In this document: positions 11,320 through 23,869 of the stretch, in pieces
Layout: each line of letters begins with the position of its first letter
How positions within the stretch are numbered: position 1 is the stretch's first letter
NCBI GenBank assembly: GCA_026545225.1
Contig: CM048850.1
Location: forward strand, 26,217,797 to 26,281,796
Direction: 5' to 3'
Length of the DNA: 64,000 bases
Origin: Cornus controversa
Lineage: Eukaryota; Streptophyta; Magnoliopsida; Cornales; Cornaceae
Position numbers and translations under genes: made by a program
The notes under the pieces: model-generated
What the model was told of the DNA's origin: nothing
Databases searched by the model: none
The model's input: the letters and a program-made list of their open reading frames with translations, nothing else

Positions 11320-14300
11320 GTGAGAATCTCTCTTTTGTTCCAGTCTTTTCAGTTGCCTCACTATTTGTTGATATATACGAATTGTTTACAGATTTCATCT
11401 GCATAGGTAACAATAGAATGCTTTTTCTTACAAAGGAATATTTTTCTTATGAACTTATTTATTCATTTCACATTTAGATTAAGATCTCTCTAAATTGAAA
11501 ATGCATAGGAAAGTATTTTTTTTTTTATAAATATATATAGAAATTCAGATATGCCAGGCATGTCCTTATCAGTGTATTATCACCATTTACCTTCCACTTT
11601 GCTGCACACCTAAGCATGAAACTTTGTTTGTGCGGTTGGGATTAAAAGTATACCCTACATGACTTGTGTGTACAACTAAATATTATTTCACTTTTGATTG
11701 TAGTCCTGTCGCATGGCCTTGCCACAAAACGGCTGTGTTCACCCATTAATACAGTGACTGTTGGTCGTCGCTTCAACCATATACATTTTCATTTTCTCAA
11801 ATTTAAAGACACATGCTTATGAGCAATGCAAATATCTGAAGCTTAAACCTTTAATATCCATTTTCTTTTTCTCAAATATACAAACTCATTTCCTCTAAAG
11901 GTTTCCCTGCATCTAGCTGTGGAGGCTCCTTTTCTTTTTCGTCCATTAGGTCCTTTAGAGGCCAAATCTGTGTGCTCATTTCCATTTACTGAAGAAAAAA
12001 AATGCTCATAAGACTCTTTCCTTTTTTCCCGGTAAGGTAAAAGACCCTTTCCATTTTTGGCTATATTATTGATTTCCATCACAGTTTTCTCACCATCCCT
12101 CTCTTCACTTGCACATAAGGGTGTCATTGGGTTGTATCAGACTTGGGGGGAACCACTTGGCTGCCAGCCATGGCCCAACTAAAAAATAAAGACTGACTTG
12201 AGCAAAAGTTCCTCACAGACTTGCCAAAAAAATGTTCATCTCAGCAAATAATTGGATGACTGCTCTCCTTTGGTATCGTTGTTTAAGCGCAAATCAATTT
12301 GTTTGAACTCGTTAAAGTTTGTTGAACCCTTACGAACAGGAAAACTTATTGATCTGAGTTTGGGTCAGTTAATTGGTGGGTTGAAAACTGCCTTCCATTT
12401 TCTAGGTCTGTCAAAGGATTATTTATTGTCCCTTTTTATATCAATTTTGATTCAGGGGAAGCAGCACATCCAAAGAGCTCAATCACTCCAGTTTACATCT
12501 GATAATAGTAAAATTTTGTAGAACACTAAAACATATCTAGGGGGAAATGTAAGAGAAATAGAAGATGATTACCAAAAACAAAAAACAAAAAAATAGAGAG
12601 AGAGAGAGAAATAAGGACTCATTTTCTCAAGACATTAGTCACAGGATTATATTGGTGTATGATTAAATAAGGACTCATTTTCTGACTGTAAGCACTTGTT
12701 TAGCTTAAACAACATAATTACTTTTGTATGATAAACTTTGTTCATTTCCAGATTGAAGGTTTTAACCACCTCCTTTTCTGGAAAATTTCAACATTCCACT
12801 TCACTAAATATTAAGCATCTCAATGTATTGAATTGGTGAAAATATCTTTTCTTTTTCACTACAGGGTATGTTTGAGCAGCTATTCCTTACTATGTCTGGG
12901 CACTCGCAATGAATCCAAAGGCAGATAATTCCTAGCAGCATTTGAAAATTTCTTTGAGGTATATTGATCAAAAAATGAGTACTCTTCTATTAATCTTCAT
13001 GCAATTTAATTACAACTCGTATCATTTTTTTCTATTGCAGTTGTTCTTCTCATAAACATCAAGGGAGATCAATCTAATTTACCCTTTGAATTTGTTACTC
13101 ATAAGTTGGTTTTAGTTGACTCTCTAATTTATAATTTAGAAGGAAATATTTTCCTATTAATTTGATTATTTTGGTATGGTAATTTCCTTTTTTTTAAAAA
13201 AAAAAACTACACTTCTAAATGGTAAGAGAAGTAATTAGATTTGAATTAGGTTTGATTGTGCTCGCAAAGGCAATTAACTTAATACCATTTGACTAATTTC
13301 TTAATATACTTTACATATGTATTTTCTTTCCATCAGGAATTGCATGCCCAAGTGGATTAATTTTCAAATTGAGCTTTAAAGCTGAAGCCTTATATGACCC
13401 TTTGTATTCTGTTCAATTTCCCAATTTCAATACAATCCTTTCCAAATTATGAACATAAGTTGACCAACGTAGCTGCAACACTTATCTTGGATACTATCAT
13501 TTCTTAGTAGACTTGCATGACTTCACATATTTATAGGTATCATTTTCCCTGTCAATATAAGTTAGGCATATGATATATTGAATATGATAACATTAACAGA
13601 GATCTTTTTCAGCGTAGATCCAAAAGCAGTCTCTGATATTTTCTCTTCATGTATTTTTGGTTTATATAGTTTCATGATAAATACTGTGAGTGAGTGGCAC
13701 CATTTTTGTTTGTCTTGTTTGATTCTCAATTTTGTCTAAAAGTAATTTCTTTTTTGATAACTACACGATCACACACGTGTCCCCACCAAGACTTGGATTT
13801 GCACTCTTGCTATTGGGTTGGCAGGAGACACCACCCAAGCTAAAATCTGTCCATGGGCTAAAAGTGTAGTTCATGCTGGATTTTTTCTCCAACTGATGCA
13901 AGATCTTAAACTCTGAGATTGATTCTTTGGTGAATCTTGTAGTGGAACTAACTATGCATATTCAGCTGCCCTGCAACCTTCCTCATTGGACCAAAAAGGA
14001 TATCCCCATTACCGTAATGCCACCAAAACTAACGACTTCCAACTAAGCATTTGCAAGTCAAACAGTAGACCACAGACCACCCACTCTCATGAGGAAACTC
14101 AGGACTATGACTATAAGAGGTTTTCTTTATCACTTCCCTTTAAAGCTCAGTCAGGACTTCAACTGAATCTGATCTTCTTCTTTTTTTAATTTCTTTGCTC
14201 TAGTACCATCTGATATTTCTTCATCCATTGAGCTGACCAAACCCTTAAACTCTACAAAGAACAACTCCATCCCTCTTCTTCCCTGTTCCATGGAATCACT

Positions 14301-15490
14301 ACCATTCTTCCTGTCATCTCCATGTATGGCAAGTTTTCAGACATTGAATGTGCGCGTAAGATGTCTGATTGTTATCCTAATGCACAATCCAGAGAGACAC
14401 CTTTCTAGGTTATCATTTTTGAGATCATTTGGCTGTTAACTCTCTAATTGTCATACACTCTCTACACAAAAAACTAACCAGCTTTTCTGCGTAGCAGAAT
14501 AAAAAGGTTCATTTTGCCTTCTATATCTGTCAATTCTAGAACTCTTGATATCATCTTTGCACCTAAAAATAGAAGAGATGCTGGTTTCATGAGTTTATCG
14601 TCCCATCTATTTGTTGACAACTCATATTTGTTGGGAAGCTTGCTGCTGGAAATTTCATTCTTTGAAAACAGAATTGGTCTGCCTTCTTTGTTAAAACTGA
14701 TTTGATCCACAAGGTATCTCATGAAACAAAAATTACAGCATGAAAGTTTAGCCTTTTGGCTTCATTTTGGGCTTCGGTTTCATGTCATTTCAATTAGTAT
14801 TCTATTTTTGGTGAAATTTTGAAGATAACCTGTTCTTGTTGGAAAACTGGTTTTGAAAACAGAATTTTGCTACTGTTTTGTTCAAAAACGGACCTGAATT
14901 ATTTTTCTCTTTATGAAAGTGAATATATGCTATGAAAATATTGTCTCTTAGCTTTCAATGGGCTTTGGTTTCATGCAATTTCGTTTTAAAATGATTTTTC
15001 TATGATTTTTCTATGGTTCTGAGCCCAAATAATTCCCTTTCCCATTCTTCTGTAATCCAAACTGGTGAAAACAGAGTTGTAATTTCTTAAACTCTAGAAA
15101 TTTCCAAATTGAGAGGAGAGAGAATAAAGAAAAGAAGAAAGTGGAAAGAGAATAGGTGAAAGGAGGAGAGAGAGGGAGTTATGGTAGAGGTTTTTTTTAA
15201 AACATGGATTACAAGTCTGATTTCCTTGTGATAAAAATATTCTTGATCTAACTAGGTTATTTTTTTCCCACCGAAACATAATACTTATATTTAGAAAAAT
15301 AACATCATTTTATCATTAAGGATGATAATATTGTATAGTATACACCCAGCTAGTGGGTGGATCAGTTCACTGTTTGGGTGCATACTCGGCTAGGTTTCCA
15401 AGACAGTGAAATGTAGAATGTTCTATATCTGTTGATTTTGGTTTGATACTTTTTAACTATTAACTGAAAAAAAATTAAATTCGTCATTAA

Positions 15491-15675
15491 GGGTTTCAAT
15501 GATGCTGTTAATGGATTTTATGGATGATGGTTGGTCGATTACGGGTAGTGATGGTGGGGAGGATGTGACCATTGCCATCAATTCATCTCCAAGCAAATTT
15601 CTTGGGTGGCAATACAACACATTAATTGTCAATGCTTCCAACTTTTGGAGGGGTGTTGTGTGCAAAGGCATCAAT
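15491..15675 (+). pseudogene. Exon relic of an HD-ZIP III transcription factor gene
   Basis: In one frame the sequence gives GFNDAVNGF. After one extra T near 15518 it continues as MDDGWSITGSDGGEDVTIAI, then NSSPSKFLG and GVVC. This matches the part of class III homeodomain-leucine zipper proteins (REVOLUTA/PHABULOSA group) between the START and MEKHLA domains, where family members have DDGWS, SDG.EDVT, INSSP and GVLCAKASML. Similarity fades after GVVC. The frameshift and missing neighbouring exons show it is not functional. Confidence 0.7.
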
Positions 15676-16537
15676 GCTACTTCAGTTACTTCAAGAAAAC
15701 TGAATTGGTTATGTAGGACCCATTTAGGATGAAAGAACAAAAAAACATAGACTTCATAGTGGTTAGGATTATCTTTGGCTGGCTCCCCACTAGTTTAATT
15801 TTATTTTTTCTTCTCAATGTTTTCATCCTAATAACAGTAGCATGTTGTTTGAGTTTGTATTTGGGGGACCTTGATTATTTTTGTACAAGTCAAATTTGCT
15901 TTAAAGTGTGTTTCATCTCTCTCTCATATTTTGTTTGGAGGTTATTTTTTTGTTTCCAGTATCTATTACCATTGACTTCTACATGCTAATTTAGTAGGTC
16001 CTTTAGCTTTCATTGGAACATATTTATTAATTTTGTTGTCTCCTAAATGATTTTGCGTATATCAGATATGTGGAAAACTTAAGCTTATATTTTGTTTTGA
16101 TACTATTTCTTGTTTCCAGATTGCTTTTATTTTCTAGATTTTGATTCAATAGGTTTCATTTTTTGCTTGAAATGTAGTACATCCTTCTCATTTTTCTATA
16201 TACAGTTTTTATGAATTTGAGAATTTTGAGTCCTATTATTGGGATTGCAGTAAGTATATGCACTTTTTGCTTAAGCTGTTCTAGACAGATCATAAGCTGA
16301 ACTTTTTGGTTACCTCATATTCTTCTGTTCATTTTGTACGATAATTATTTTTTTATTAAAATGTTAGAAAATGTAGAACTCTTAGCAATTTAGCATATGA
16401 GAGATGAATCATGTTGAAAATCTAAAAAAAAGAAAAGAAAATTGGATTGATTATCACTCATTGATTTTCTTTTGACTTTTCAACTTCTTTTGAATTTCTC
16501 TTATGACTCTTGAAGTTGAAACTTGGATTAACTACAG

Positions 16538-16611
16538 GTCAATCGTGTGCTGGATTTGATAGTTCATAGTCTTTATAACCACAAGGAAATGTTTCTTCAA
16601 GAGCTTGTGAG
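16538..16611 (+). pseudogene. Exon relic of an organellar-type HSP90 gene
   Basis: A 74-bp segment with a canonical acceptor (AACTACAG, ending 16537) and donor (GTGAG|GTAAGA). It encodes VNRVLDLIVHSLYNHKEMFL followed by QELV. HSP90 chaperones, especially plastid and mitochondrial forms, have VSRLMDLIVHSLYSHKEVFL and RELV at the start of the ATPase domain. The following exon, which should begin with SNASDALDK, is absent from the next 1.3 kb. This is therefore a single captured or decayed exon. Confidence 0.7.
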
Positions 16612-17902
16612 GTAAGAATAGGTGTATTCTGTATGCCATGCATAAGAATTATTTATTTTGTTATATAACACCCAAGTATATTTCAGTTCTGATTTAGCTT
16701 TCATGCCCTATTTTAACCAATTTGCATATGATATATGTGTTTAGCTTCCATTTTAGCTTATGATTCTGCCGCTATATTTTCCATGCATATTTTTGCTTTT
16801 CGTAGTCTCTATTTTGCATTTTTATTGCAGCTATTATGCGATTAGATGGCTATAAATTTTCTTATTGAGTTGCAATTGATTTATCTTTTCTAATTCTCCA
16901 AATGTTAGTTCATAGTTTCTATAGGTGGTTGTGAGGCATACATAGTTTCTATAGTTCATAGTTTCTTTTCTTATTCTCCAAATGTTAGTTCATAGTTTCT
17001 TTTCTTTTTTTACTTTTTCATGTTGTAGTCATCTTTGAAACGCAACACTAATAGCCTCAATTGAGTCTGTAGTGATAATGATGGTCTTAGATATAAAGTT
17101 TCAGGGTTAGGTTTTCTGCACATGGTGTATATCTATATATATATATATATATATATATGGAGCTTTGTATCATGCATTAAAGTGCTCAATTAATTTTGTT
17201 ATACCATACGTAACAAAAATGATTACGTTTCACATATGGATAATTATGTGCAACAGATTAGCAAGGTCTCAGTCACATGTGAAAGGGTCATGCAATTGTG
17301 ACTTGCCTGAATCTGTTATGAAAGAGCAAGTGTGCCTTTTCTCATGCCAGTTCAGTTTCTATAAAATTGAATAATATATGTGCTTTCTTGTATAAAGATA
17401 TTTACAGCTAGTGGTTTCGTTATTGAGATGAGGTTTCCTATTCAGCTTTTTTGGTATATACAATATTTAAATGCTACTCCTTTATTTTTCTTTCCATTGG
17501 GAGTTTCAGTCATAAATTGCTGAAGCTTTTTTCTCTTTAATGTATTCACTAATACCATTTTTTACATAATAAATTTTTGCTTACCAACTTTTGACTATAG
17601 CTTTCTTATTTTACTTTATAAGTTATAGTTTTCACTTTCATAACAGGTTTGTATGCTTTAATTTTTCATAGAAGTAGTTATCTAGAAGTGAATTATATAT
17701 GTGGTAGTTTCCAAAGAGTTTAGTTAGGCAGTGAATTGAACTGTCCATATTGTTTTCTCTATGCAATTTCGAGCTGATATTTTCCTTGGAGGATTTTTTT
17801 TACTCCCGACATTTTGTCATTTGTTTCACGATGAACCTTCTTTAGGTTTATTGGTCACTTCTACTAGTAGTTGCCTATTGTTGAATAAATTAGCAAGGAG
17901 AC

Positions 17903-20900
17903 ATGGATAAAGGCTAGATGCACCTTCATAACAGGTTATTGTAACCTAAATAACCTTACCCATAATAATTTAGACATTATACCTGTCATTTTTGTCATAA
18001 TGAAAATTTTGACTTTTCGATTGTAGAGCTTCAACGGAGTATTTAAATGGAGCACGTAGATTTGCCAGTTGGGCCCAACGTAATGCAGGGAATCCAGCTA
18101 AGATTATATGCCCTTGTAAACATTGTTTAAACTCACAATATCAACATTTTAATACGGTGTACGAGCACCTAGTAATAAATGGAATGGATCCTGCTTATAC
18201 TGTATGGGCCTTTCATAGAGAGAATAGGATTACATATGTAGAAAATGAAGGCACAGAAGATGGTGTGGAAATGCCTGAAACGTATGGGATGTTTAGATGT
18301 GTATTTTGATGGTGAAGAAAACCCTACAACAGATCCCACTTATGGAAGCAGAGAGTTTGAGTTTAGAGACGCGTTGGAAAAGGCTAAAACTCCTCTATAT
18401 CCTAATTGCACGAAGTATACAATTATGTCAGCAACAGTTGCTTTATATAAGCACAAAGCTGCTCATAATATATCGGATAATGGATTTGATGAGCTTCTTA
18501 AGATTATTCGTGATATGCTTCCGACAGATAATAACCTTCTTCAGGGAATCAATGCAACAAAGAAGTTATTAAAGATATTTGACTTGGGGTATGAAAAAAT
18601 ACATGCGTGTATCAATGATTGTTGTCTTTTTAGAAAAGAAAATGAGAATCTGATTGCATGCCCAAAATGTGGTGCTTCACGGTGGAAAGAGAATGAACAT
18701 AGTAAAAAAATTTGAAATGGGATTCCGGCTAAGGTGTTGCGGTACTTTCCAATAATACCAAGATTTAGGCGATTATTTCGATCAAATGAAAAGGTTGAAC
18801 AAGTATTATGGCATTCGACTCATAAAAGTCGGGATAAAAAAATGCGGCATCCAGTTGATTCATGTGCATGGGAATTGATTGATAAAAAGTGGCCGAGTTT
18901 TGCATCAGATCCTCAAAATTTGAGGCTTGGCCTTGCAACCGATGAGTTCAATCCATTCGGTGACCTTAGCTCTAAACATAGTTGTTGGCCTGTGATTTTA
19001 GTAGTATATAATTTTGACCCGTTGCTTTGTATGTCTAAAGAGAATATGATGTTGACGTTGTTAATCTCAGGACCAAAGCAACCAGGAAATGACATTGATG
19101 TGTATTTGAAGCCACTAATGGAAGATTTAAAAGTATTATGGGAAAAAGGTGTTGAGCTTTATGATTCATTCACTAAATCCTTGTTTAATTTGAGGGTGGT
19201 TTTGATGTGGACAATCAATGATCTTCCGGCCTATTCTAATTTGTCTGGCCAGGCAACAAAAGGTAAGTTTGGTTGTCCAGTGTGTGTTAAAGACACATAT
19301 TCTGAATGGTTGAAATCTAGTGGGAAGACTGTGTTTAGGGGTAGTCGGCGATTTCTTCCATTCAATCACCCGTATAGAAAGAAGAAAACTTGGCTTGATG
19401 GAAAAGAAGAAATGAAGGGGCCACCTAGAGTATTAGCTGGTTTAGAAATTTTTTGCGGCGTTAAGGACTTTCAAAATACATGGGGAAAAAGTAAAAATCA
19501 GGAAAAAAGTAAAAAGCGCAAGAAGGAAGAGAAACCTACCATTTGGCCATGGAAGAAAAAGTCTATATTTTTTGAGTTACCATATTGGGAGGTACACAAT
19601 TTGAATTCACCTTTATCTTCGGTGGTCATGTTTTTTTTATTTGAGGAGTTCACACTCCTTACTAATAATTCTTTTTGCTTGTTATGTTAGGCGTTACCTC
19701 TCAAACACAATTTGGATGTGATGCACATTGAAAAAAATGTTTGTGAGAGTATTTTTGGCACACTATTGAATATAAAGGGAAAATCAAAGGATGGACTAAA
19801 GTCTCGTATGGATTTGAAGCAAATGGGCATTAGGGGAGATTTGCACCCAAAGGAGTTAGGGAAAAAAAATTACTTGCCACCAGCACCATATACATTATCG
19901 AAGAAAGAGAAGCAATCATTTTGTAAAAGGTTACAACAGTTGAAGTTACCTGATGGTTATAGTTCAAATATTGGGCAACGTGTATCATTGGATGAATGCA
20001 AAATTAGTGGCCTAAAATCTCATGATTGTCATGTTCTTATGCAACAATTGCTGCCAGTAGCTTTACGCGGGACACTGCCAAAAGGTCCGAGGATTGCTAT
20101 ATTTCGCCTATGTGCGTATTTTTCATGAAATATGCCAAAGGGTAATTGATAGGAATCAATTGGAAAAAATTGAAAATGAAATTATCGAAACTTTATGTAA
20201 GTTTGAAAGGTTCTTTCCACCGTCTTTCTTCGACATTATGGTACACGTTACCATTCATATTGCACGAGAAGCTCGTTTATGTGGTCCAGTACAATTTCGT
20301 TGGATGTACCCATTTGAGAGGTAATTTATTTATAACATTCTTTTATATATGTTATGCAATTACAAATATTATTTAATTTACATATATATAATTCAATCGT
20401 TATATTTAGGATGATGAAAGTTTATAAAGGATATGTTAAAAATCGAGCAAGACCTGAGGGGTGCATAGTAGAAAAGTACTTGGTAGAAGAGTGCATTCAA
20501 TTTTGTAGTGAGCACATGAAACAAGTCGTTGAAATTGGTGTTCGTCGTTCTCAAAATGAAGATATTGAAACTGAAACAATGGAAGGAGGACACCCACTTT
20601 CTAAGGGAATTTCAAAAACCATGTCTAGTGACATGTTAGACATTGCTCACCGTTATGTATTATTCAACAATGAGGAGGTGGAACCATATTTAAAGTAAGA
20701 TGGTATGAATTTTTTTTAATTTATAACTATTATTGAAAAATAAAATACTTAACCATGTTATTTTCTTATTAGAAAGCATGTGGAGGAACTCAAGGGTTTG
20801 GATAGTTGTCTTGCAAGGAATGAAAGCACTCTACAAAAGAAACACATGGAGACCTTCAGTTCATGGTTCAAAACCATGATTAATGCAAGTAGTAATGTGT

Positions 20901-21466
20901 CAAGGATGCTAAAGGGGCTTTCAAATGGGCCTAGGAACGGTGTAATTTCTTATTCTGGTTATATTGTGAATGGCCATCGATTTTAGAAGCACACAAAATA
21001 GTGGTGTTTCCATTGAAGTTGAAACTATATGTCGATCTAGTGCAAGAGACACAAATCAAGTTGTTGAAAAAATATCTTACTATGGTGTTCTGAAAGATAT
21101 AATTTTGTTAGACTACTACTCATTTCAAGTACCGCTATTTCATTGTGACTGGGCAAATATTAGAAACAACATCAAAGTTGAAGATGAATTTACATTGGTG
21201 AACCTTCATGAAGGTCAAAGTCAATTTGAAAGTGATCCATTTATCCTTGCATCACAGGCTAAGCAAGTGTTTTATTCTAGGGATACTGAAACGTCAAGTT
21301 GGTATGTGGTACTTAAAGTACCACCAAGAGGCAAAATTGACTTGGACACTTTTGAAGAGAATGCTTATATGCTTTATGCTCCATTAGATATATCATGACT
21401 TGAATGTGAAATTGTTGATGATGGTGAACATCATGTACGAGTTGATTGTGAGGGCATAACGTTGTA
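17903..21466 (+). pseudogene. TNP2-like CACTA transposase, five exons, mutated
   Basis: Exons by splice sites and homology are 17903-17934, 18027-19591, 19691-20320, 20410-20694 and 20773-21466. Exon 1 encodes the usual short N-terminus, but codon 5, where Trp is expected, is TAG. Exon 2 starts with the transposase-associated domain (ICPCKHC, TVWAFH) and then the tnp2 transposase (LRLGLATDEFNPFG, KGKFGCPVC, LDVMHIEKNVCESIFGTLL across exons 2-3). Next come DUF4218-type (QFRWMYPFER, KNRARPEGCIVEKYL) and DUF4216-type (YYGVLKDIILLDYYSFQVPL, FILASQAKQVFYS) regions. Defects are a frameshift near 18297, TGA at 18713, an extra T in a T run near 20118, a frameshift near 20985, and a TGA near 21397. 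Confidence 0.85.
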
Positions 21467-21714
21467 GAATATTTTCAAATGGGTATTTGGTTACTTGGTT
21501 ATATTTTTTGGTTTGTATTTGGTTACTTGTAGAATACTTTTTGATGAAACTGAATGGTTGTGATTATGTACCTATCTAAATTTGCATTAAATTCCTTCTT
21601 AAATTGGTAATATGTTGTTTTTGGTGCTCTTTTTCTAAATCAATAGTGACACCTCCAATATAAACTGAATTATTACTCCTTTGATAAGATTACAGGTCAT
21701 CTAAAGATTTTACT

Positions 21715-23869
21715 ATGTCTGAACATCCTGAAGTGAGTATCAACCTTACTTAATGTTGTTTTATCTTAAATTGATTGTTTTGATTTAAGTATCAACTTTA
21801 AACATATGCATTTTTAATGTTTTTCTTCTTTTAATGCATGTACTTGAATGAAGTCATCTAGACAGTGTGAGACACGTGCAGAACGAAATCGTCGAGCAAC
21901 TATGGCTGCAATGATACGTACACCCTTAGTTGTACGCATTTCTGACTGGGGTTCAAATTCTCCAAGGACACCTTGGGGCAATCAATTTAGAGTTGGTGGG
22001 GTTTCACCCAATCCCGTTACTTCACAAGGACCTTCCATTGAGGCTACATCAAATACAAAGAAAAGAAAGGGTAGGGGAAAGTCTCAACTGTACAAGATTG
22101 CATCCACACCAAATGAGCGCCTAGTTGTGGATTTTAATGAAAGGGGGCAGCCAGTTGGTGATAACAGTAAGAAGTATAGTTCTTGCCTTGGGGTTATAGC
22201 ACGTGAAAGGGTTCCCATAACAATTAAGAGCTGGAAGGATGTGCCTGATTCTCTATTACAAGAATTATGGGATATTATAAAGGTATTTTATTTTTACTAA
22301 TTTGCTAGTAGAAGGATGTGTCTGATTCTCTATTAGAAGAATAAAAACATGTTCTCCCTATGATAGTAGGATATTTATTTGATAATTTGATATATATTTG
22401 CAGCTAAGATTCGATGTTGCTGACTGTCATGCAAGCATATCATTTGGATTGATGGGAAAGGCATGGCGCAATCACAAATCAAATACAACAAATAATGTGT
22501 TGTCCATGAGAAATAATCGACGAGCCATTGCCTTAATGAAGCCCGATAATATAAATTCAGTGGATGAGTGGCAAGAGTTTGTTGCCAATCGATTATCGGA
22601 GGAGCATGCTATGAGTATTTATATGCACTTTTTAATTTTATATATATATACACATATATATATATATATTCATGACCTATATAAATTAGCAACTTTTTTG
22701 TATTTACAGAAAGAAAGAAAATAAAAACAAGAATTGAGGAGCAAAATAACTACCCCACACACAACAAGCCGACTAGGCTAAGCTCGATTAGAAGATTCAA
22801 TGGTAATAATGAATGTTTATTTTCTTCACTTATTTAATGCTAACCATAGTTCTTGTGATTTAGTAGCACAAATAATTGAAACGTGCATGTTTGGGTATGT
22901 AGAGAAAAGAGTCTGACACGCCCGATAACATTTCAAGGGTGGATGTGTGGATTAAAGCGCATATGAGAAAGGATGGTCAACCCATAAATGAACAAGTCAA
23001 GGAGACTGTGGTAACATGCTTCTTTTTTAATTTAAGTTAATCATTTATATTTATTATATTAAATTACTAATGAGTGTGTTTAAAATATGGAATTTTAGGA
23101 AATAATTAAGACATATTCCCAAACGACTCAAAGTTCAGGAATTCATGACGATACGATCAATCATGTATTTGGTTCAGAACATCGAGGAAGAGTGAGAGGG
23201 CTTGGGTTTGGGGTAACACTTACAAAATTGAAAACCCAAGCACAACAATAAGAAAATTCCCAAAGATATGAAAAGAAATTTGAAGCAATGATGCGGGACC
23301 AAAGGGAGCAAATGTTGGAAGCAATGCGACTTGAAAGGGAGAAAATGAGGGAAGAGATGAGGGAAGAAATGATAGAGCAAATGATGGAAGAGATGAGGGA
23401 CCAAATGAGGGAAGAGATGAGGGAACAAATGCAAGAGTTTAGATCATTGTTGGTAAGTGAAAATAAGAATGCGTTGTCATCATTTCTATTAAAAATGTTT
23501 TGTCATAATTATTTTTCTTTTTTTTCATGCCAGACACAAAATGCTAATAACCAATCTTGTCCCAATGCTTCACCACGTGTCCCATCTACTGAAAATGTTG
23601 AAAGAAAAGATTGTGAGTTATTCCATTACAATGGGACATGATTACTTGTTGCTACTGGTGAAGTTGTTTCCTCAGATCGTTCTACGCTCATAGGTGATGC
23701 ACCACTCGGTTCTGATTGTTGGAAAGTATGGGTCAATTTTGTCTTTGAATCCGAAGCTCCCTTCTATAGGGCAGATCCCTCCGGCCGTTATTTGCTTGGG
23801 CAAACTCATGAAAATTCAATTGCATGGCCTAACAAGTTTATCAAGATCAGTAAGTATTCTAAAGTATAA
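21715..23869 (+). pseudogene. TNPD/Ptta-type second gene of the CACTA element, mutated
   Basis: Belongs to the plant transposase Ptta/En/Spm family (PF03004 type). Probable exons are 21715-21732, 21854-22282, 22404-22614, 22710-22802, 22903-23010, 23099-23452 and 23534-23869, all with GT/AG borders. Motifs: NERGQPVGDNSKKYSSCLG, VPITIKSWKDVP, KAWRNHKS, SVDEWQEFVANRLSEEHA and HRGRVRGLGFG. A Met/Glu/Arg-rich coiled coil (repeats of MREEMREEM type, 23288-23440) and a C-terminal WKVWVNFV...IAWPNKFIK region follow. TAA at 23249, TGA at 23639 and a frameshift near 22755-22790 inactivate it. The protein would bind subterminal repeats or assist the transposase. Confidence 0.75.

Larger units (their letters stand above)
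10819..17902. other. Mostly non-coding region with three host-gene exon relics
   Basis: AT-rich sequence without a complete gene. Three exon-like relics on the + strand are listed separately (11150-11319, 15491-15675, 16538-16611). Weaker coding-like stretches that I do not recognise are 10819-10920 (+), 14150-14333 (-), 14474-14722 (-), and a 43-bp AG/GTAAGT-bounded segment at about 16209-16251 (+). Diverged direct repeats occur at about 14655-15075 (a TTTGAAAACAGAATT block and a GGCTTTGGTTTCATG-like block) and at 16890-17010 (CCAAATGTTAGTTCATAG). A TA microsatellite lies at about 17135-17158. The region could be the 5' part of the CACTA element that follows. Confidence 0.5.
17903..23869 (+). 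mobile_element. CACTA (En/Spm) transposon coding core, both genes defective
   Basis: A TNP2-type transposase gene is followed 249 bp later by a TNPD/Ptta-type gene on the same strand, the normal pair of an autonomous plant CACTA element. Both contain nonsense codons and frameshifts, so this copy cannot supply transposase. I found no CACTA terminal repeats on either side. The true ends are unknown and may lie upstream of 17903 (possibly including the host exon relics) and downstream of 23869, or have been lost. Confidence 0.8.

Noticed and set aside
12252-12521. 89-codon frame on the + strand
   Set aside because: Not recognised, no splice or promoter context, base composition like the surrounding non-coding DNA.
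13986-14189. 67-codon frame ending in a Phe run
   Set aside because: Low-complexity end and no similarity known to me; likely chance.
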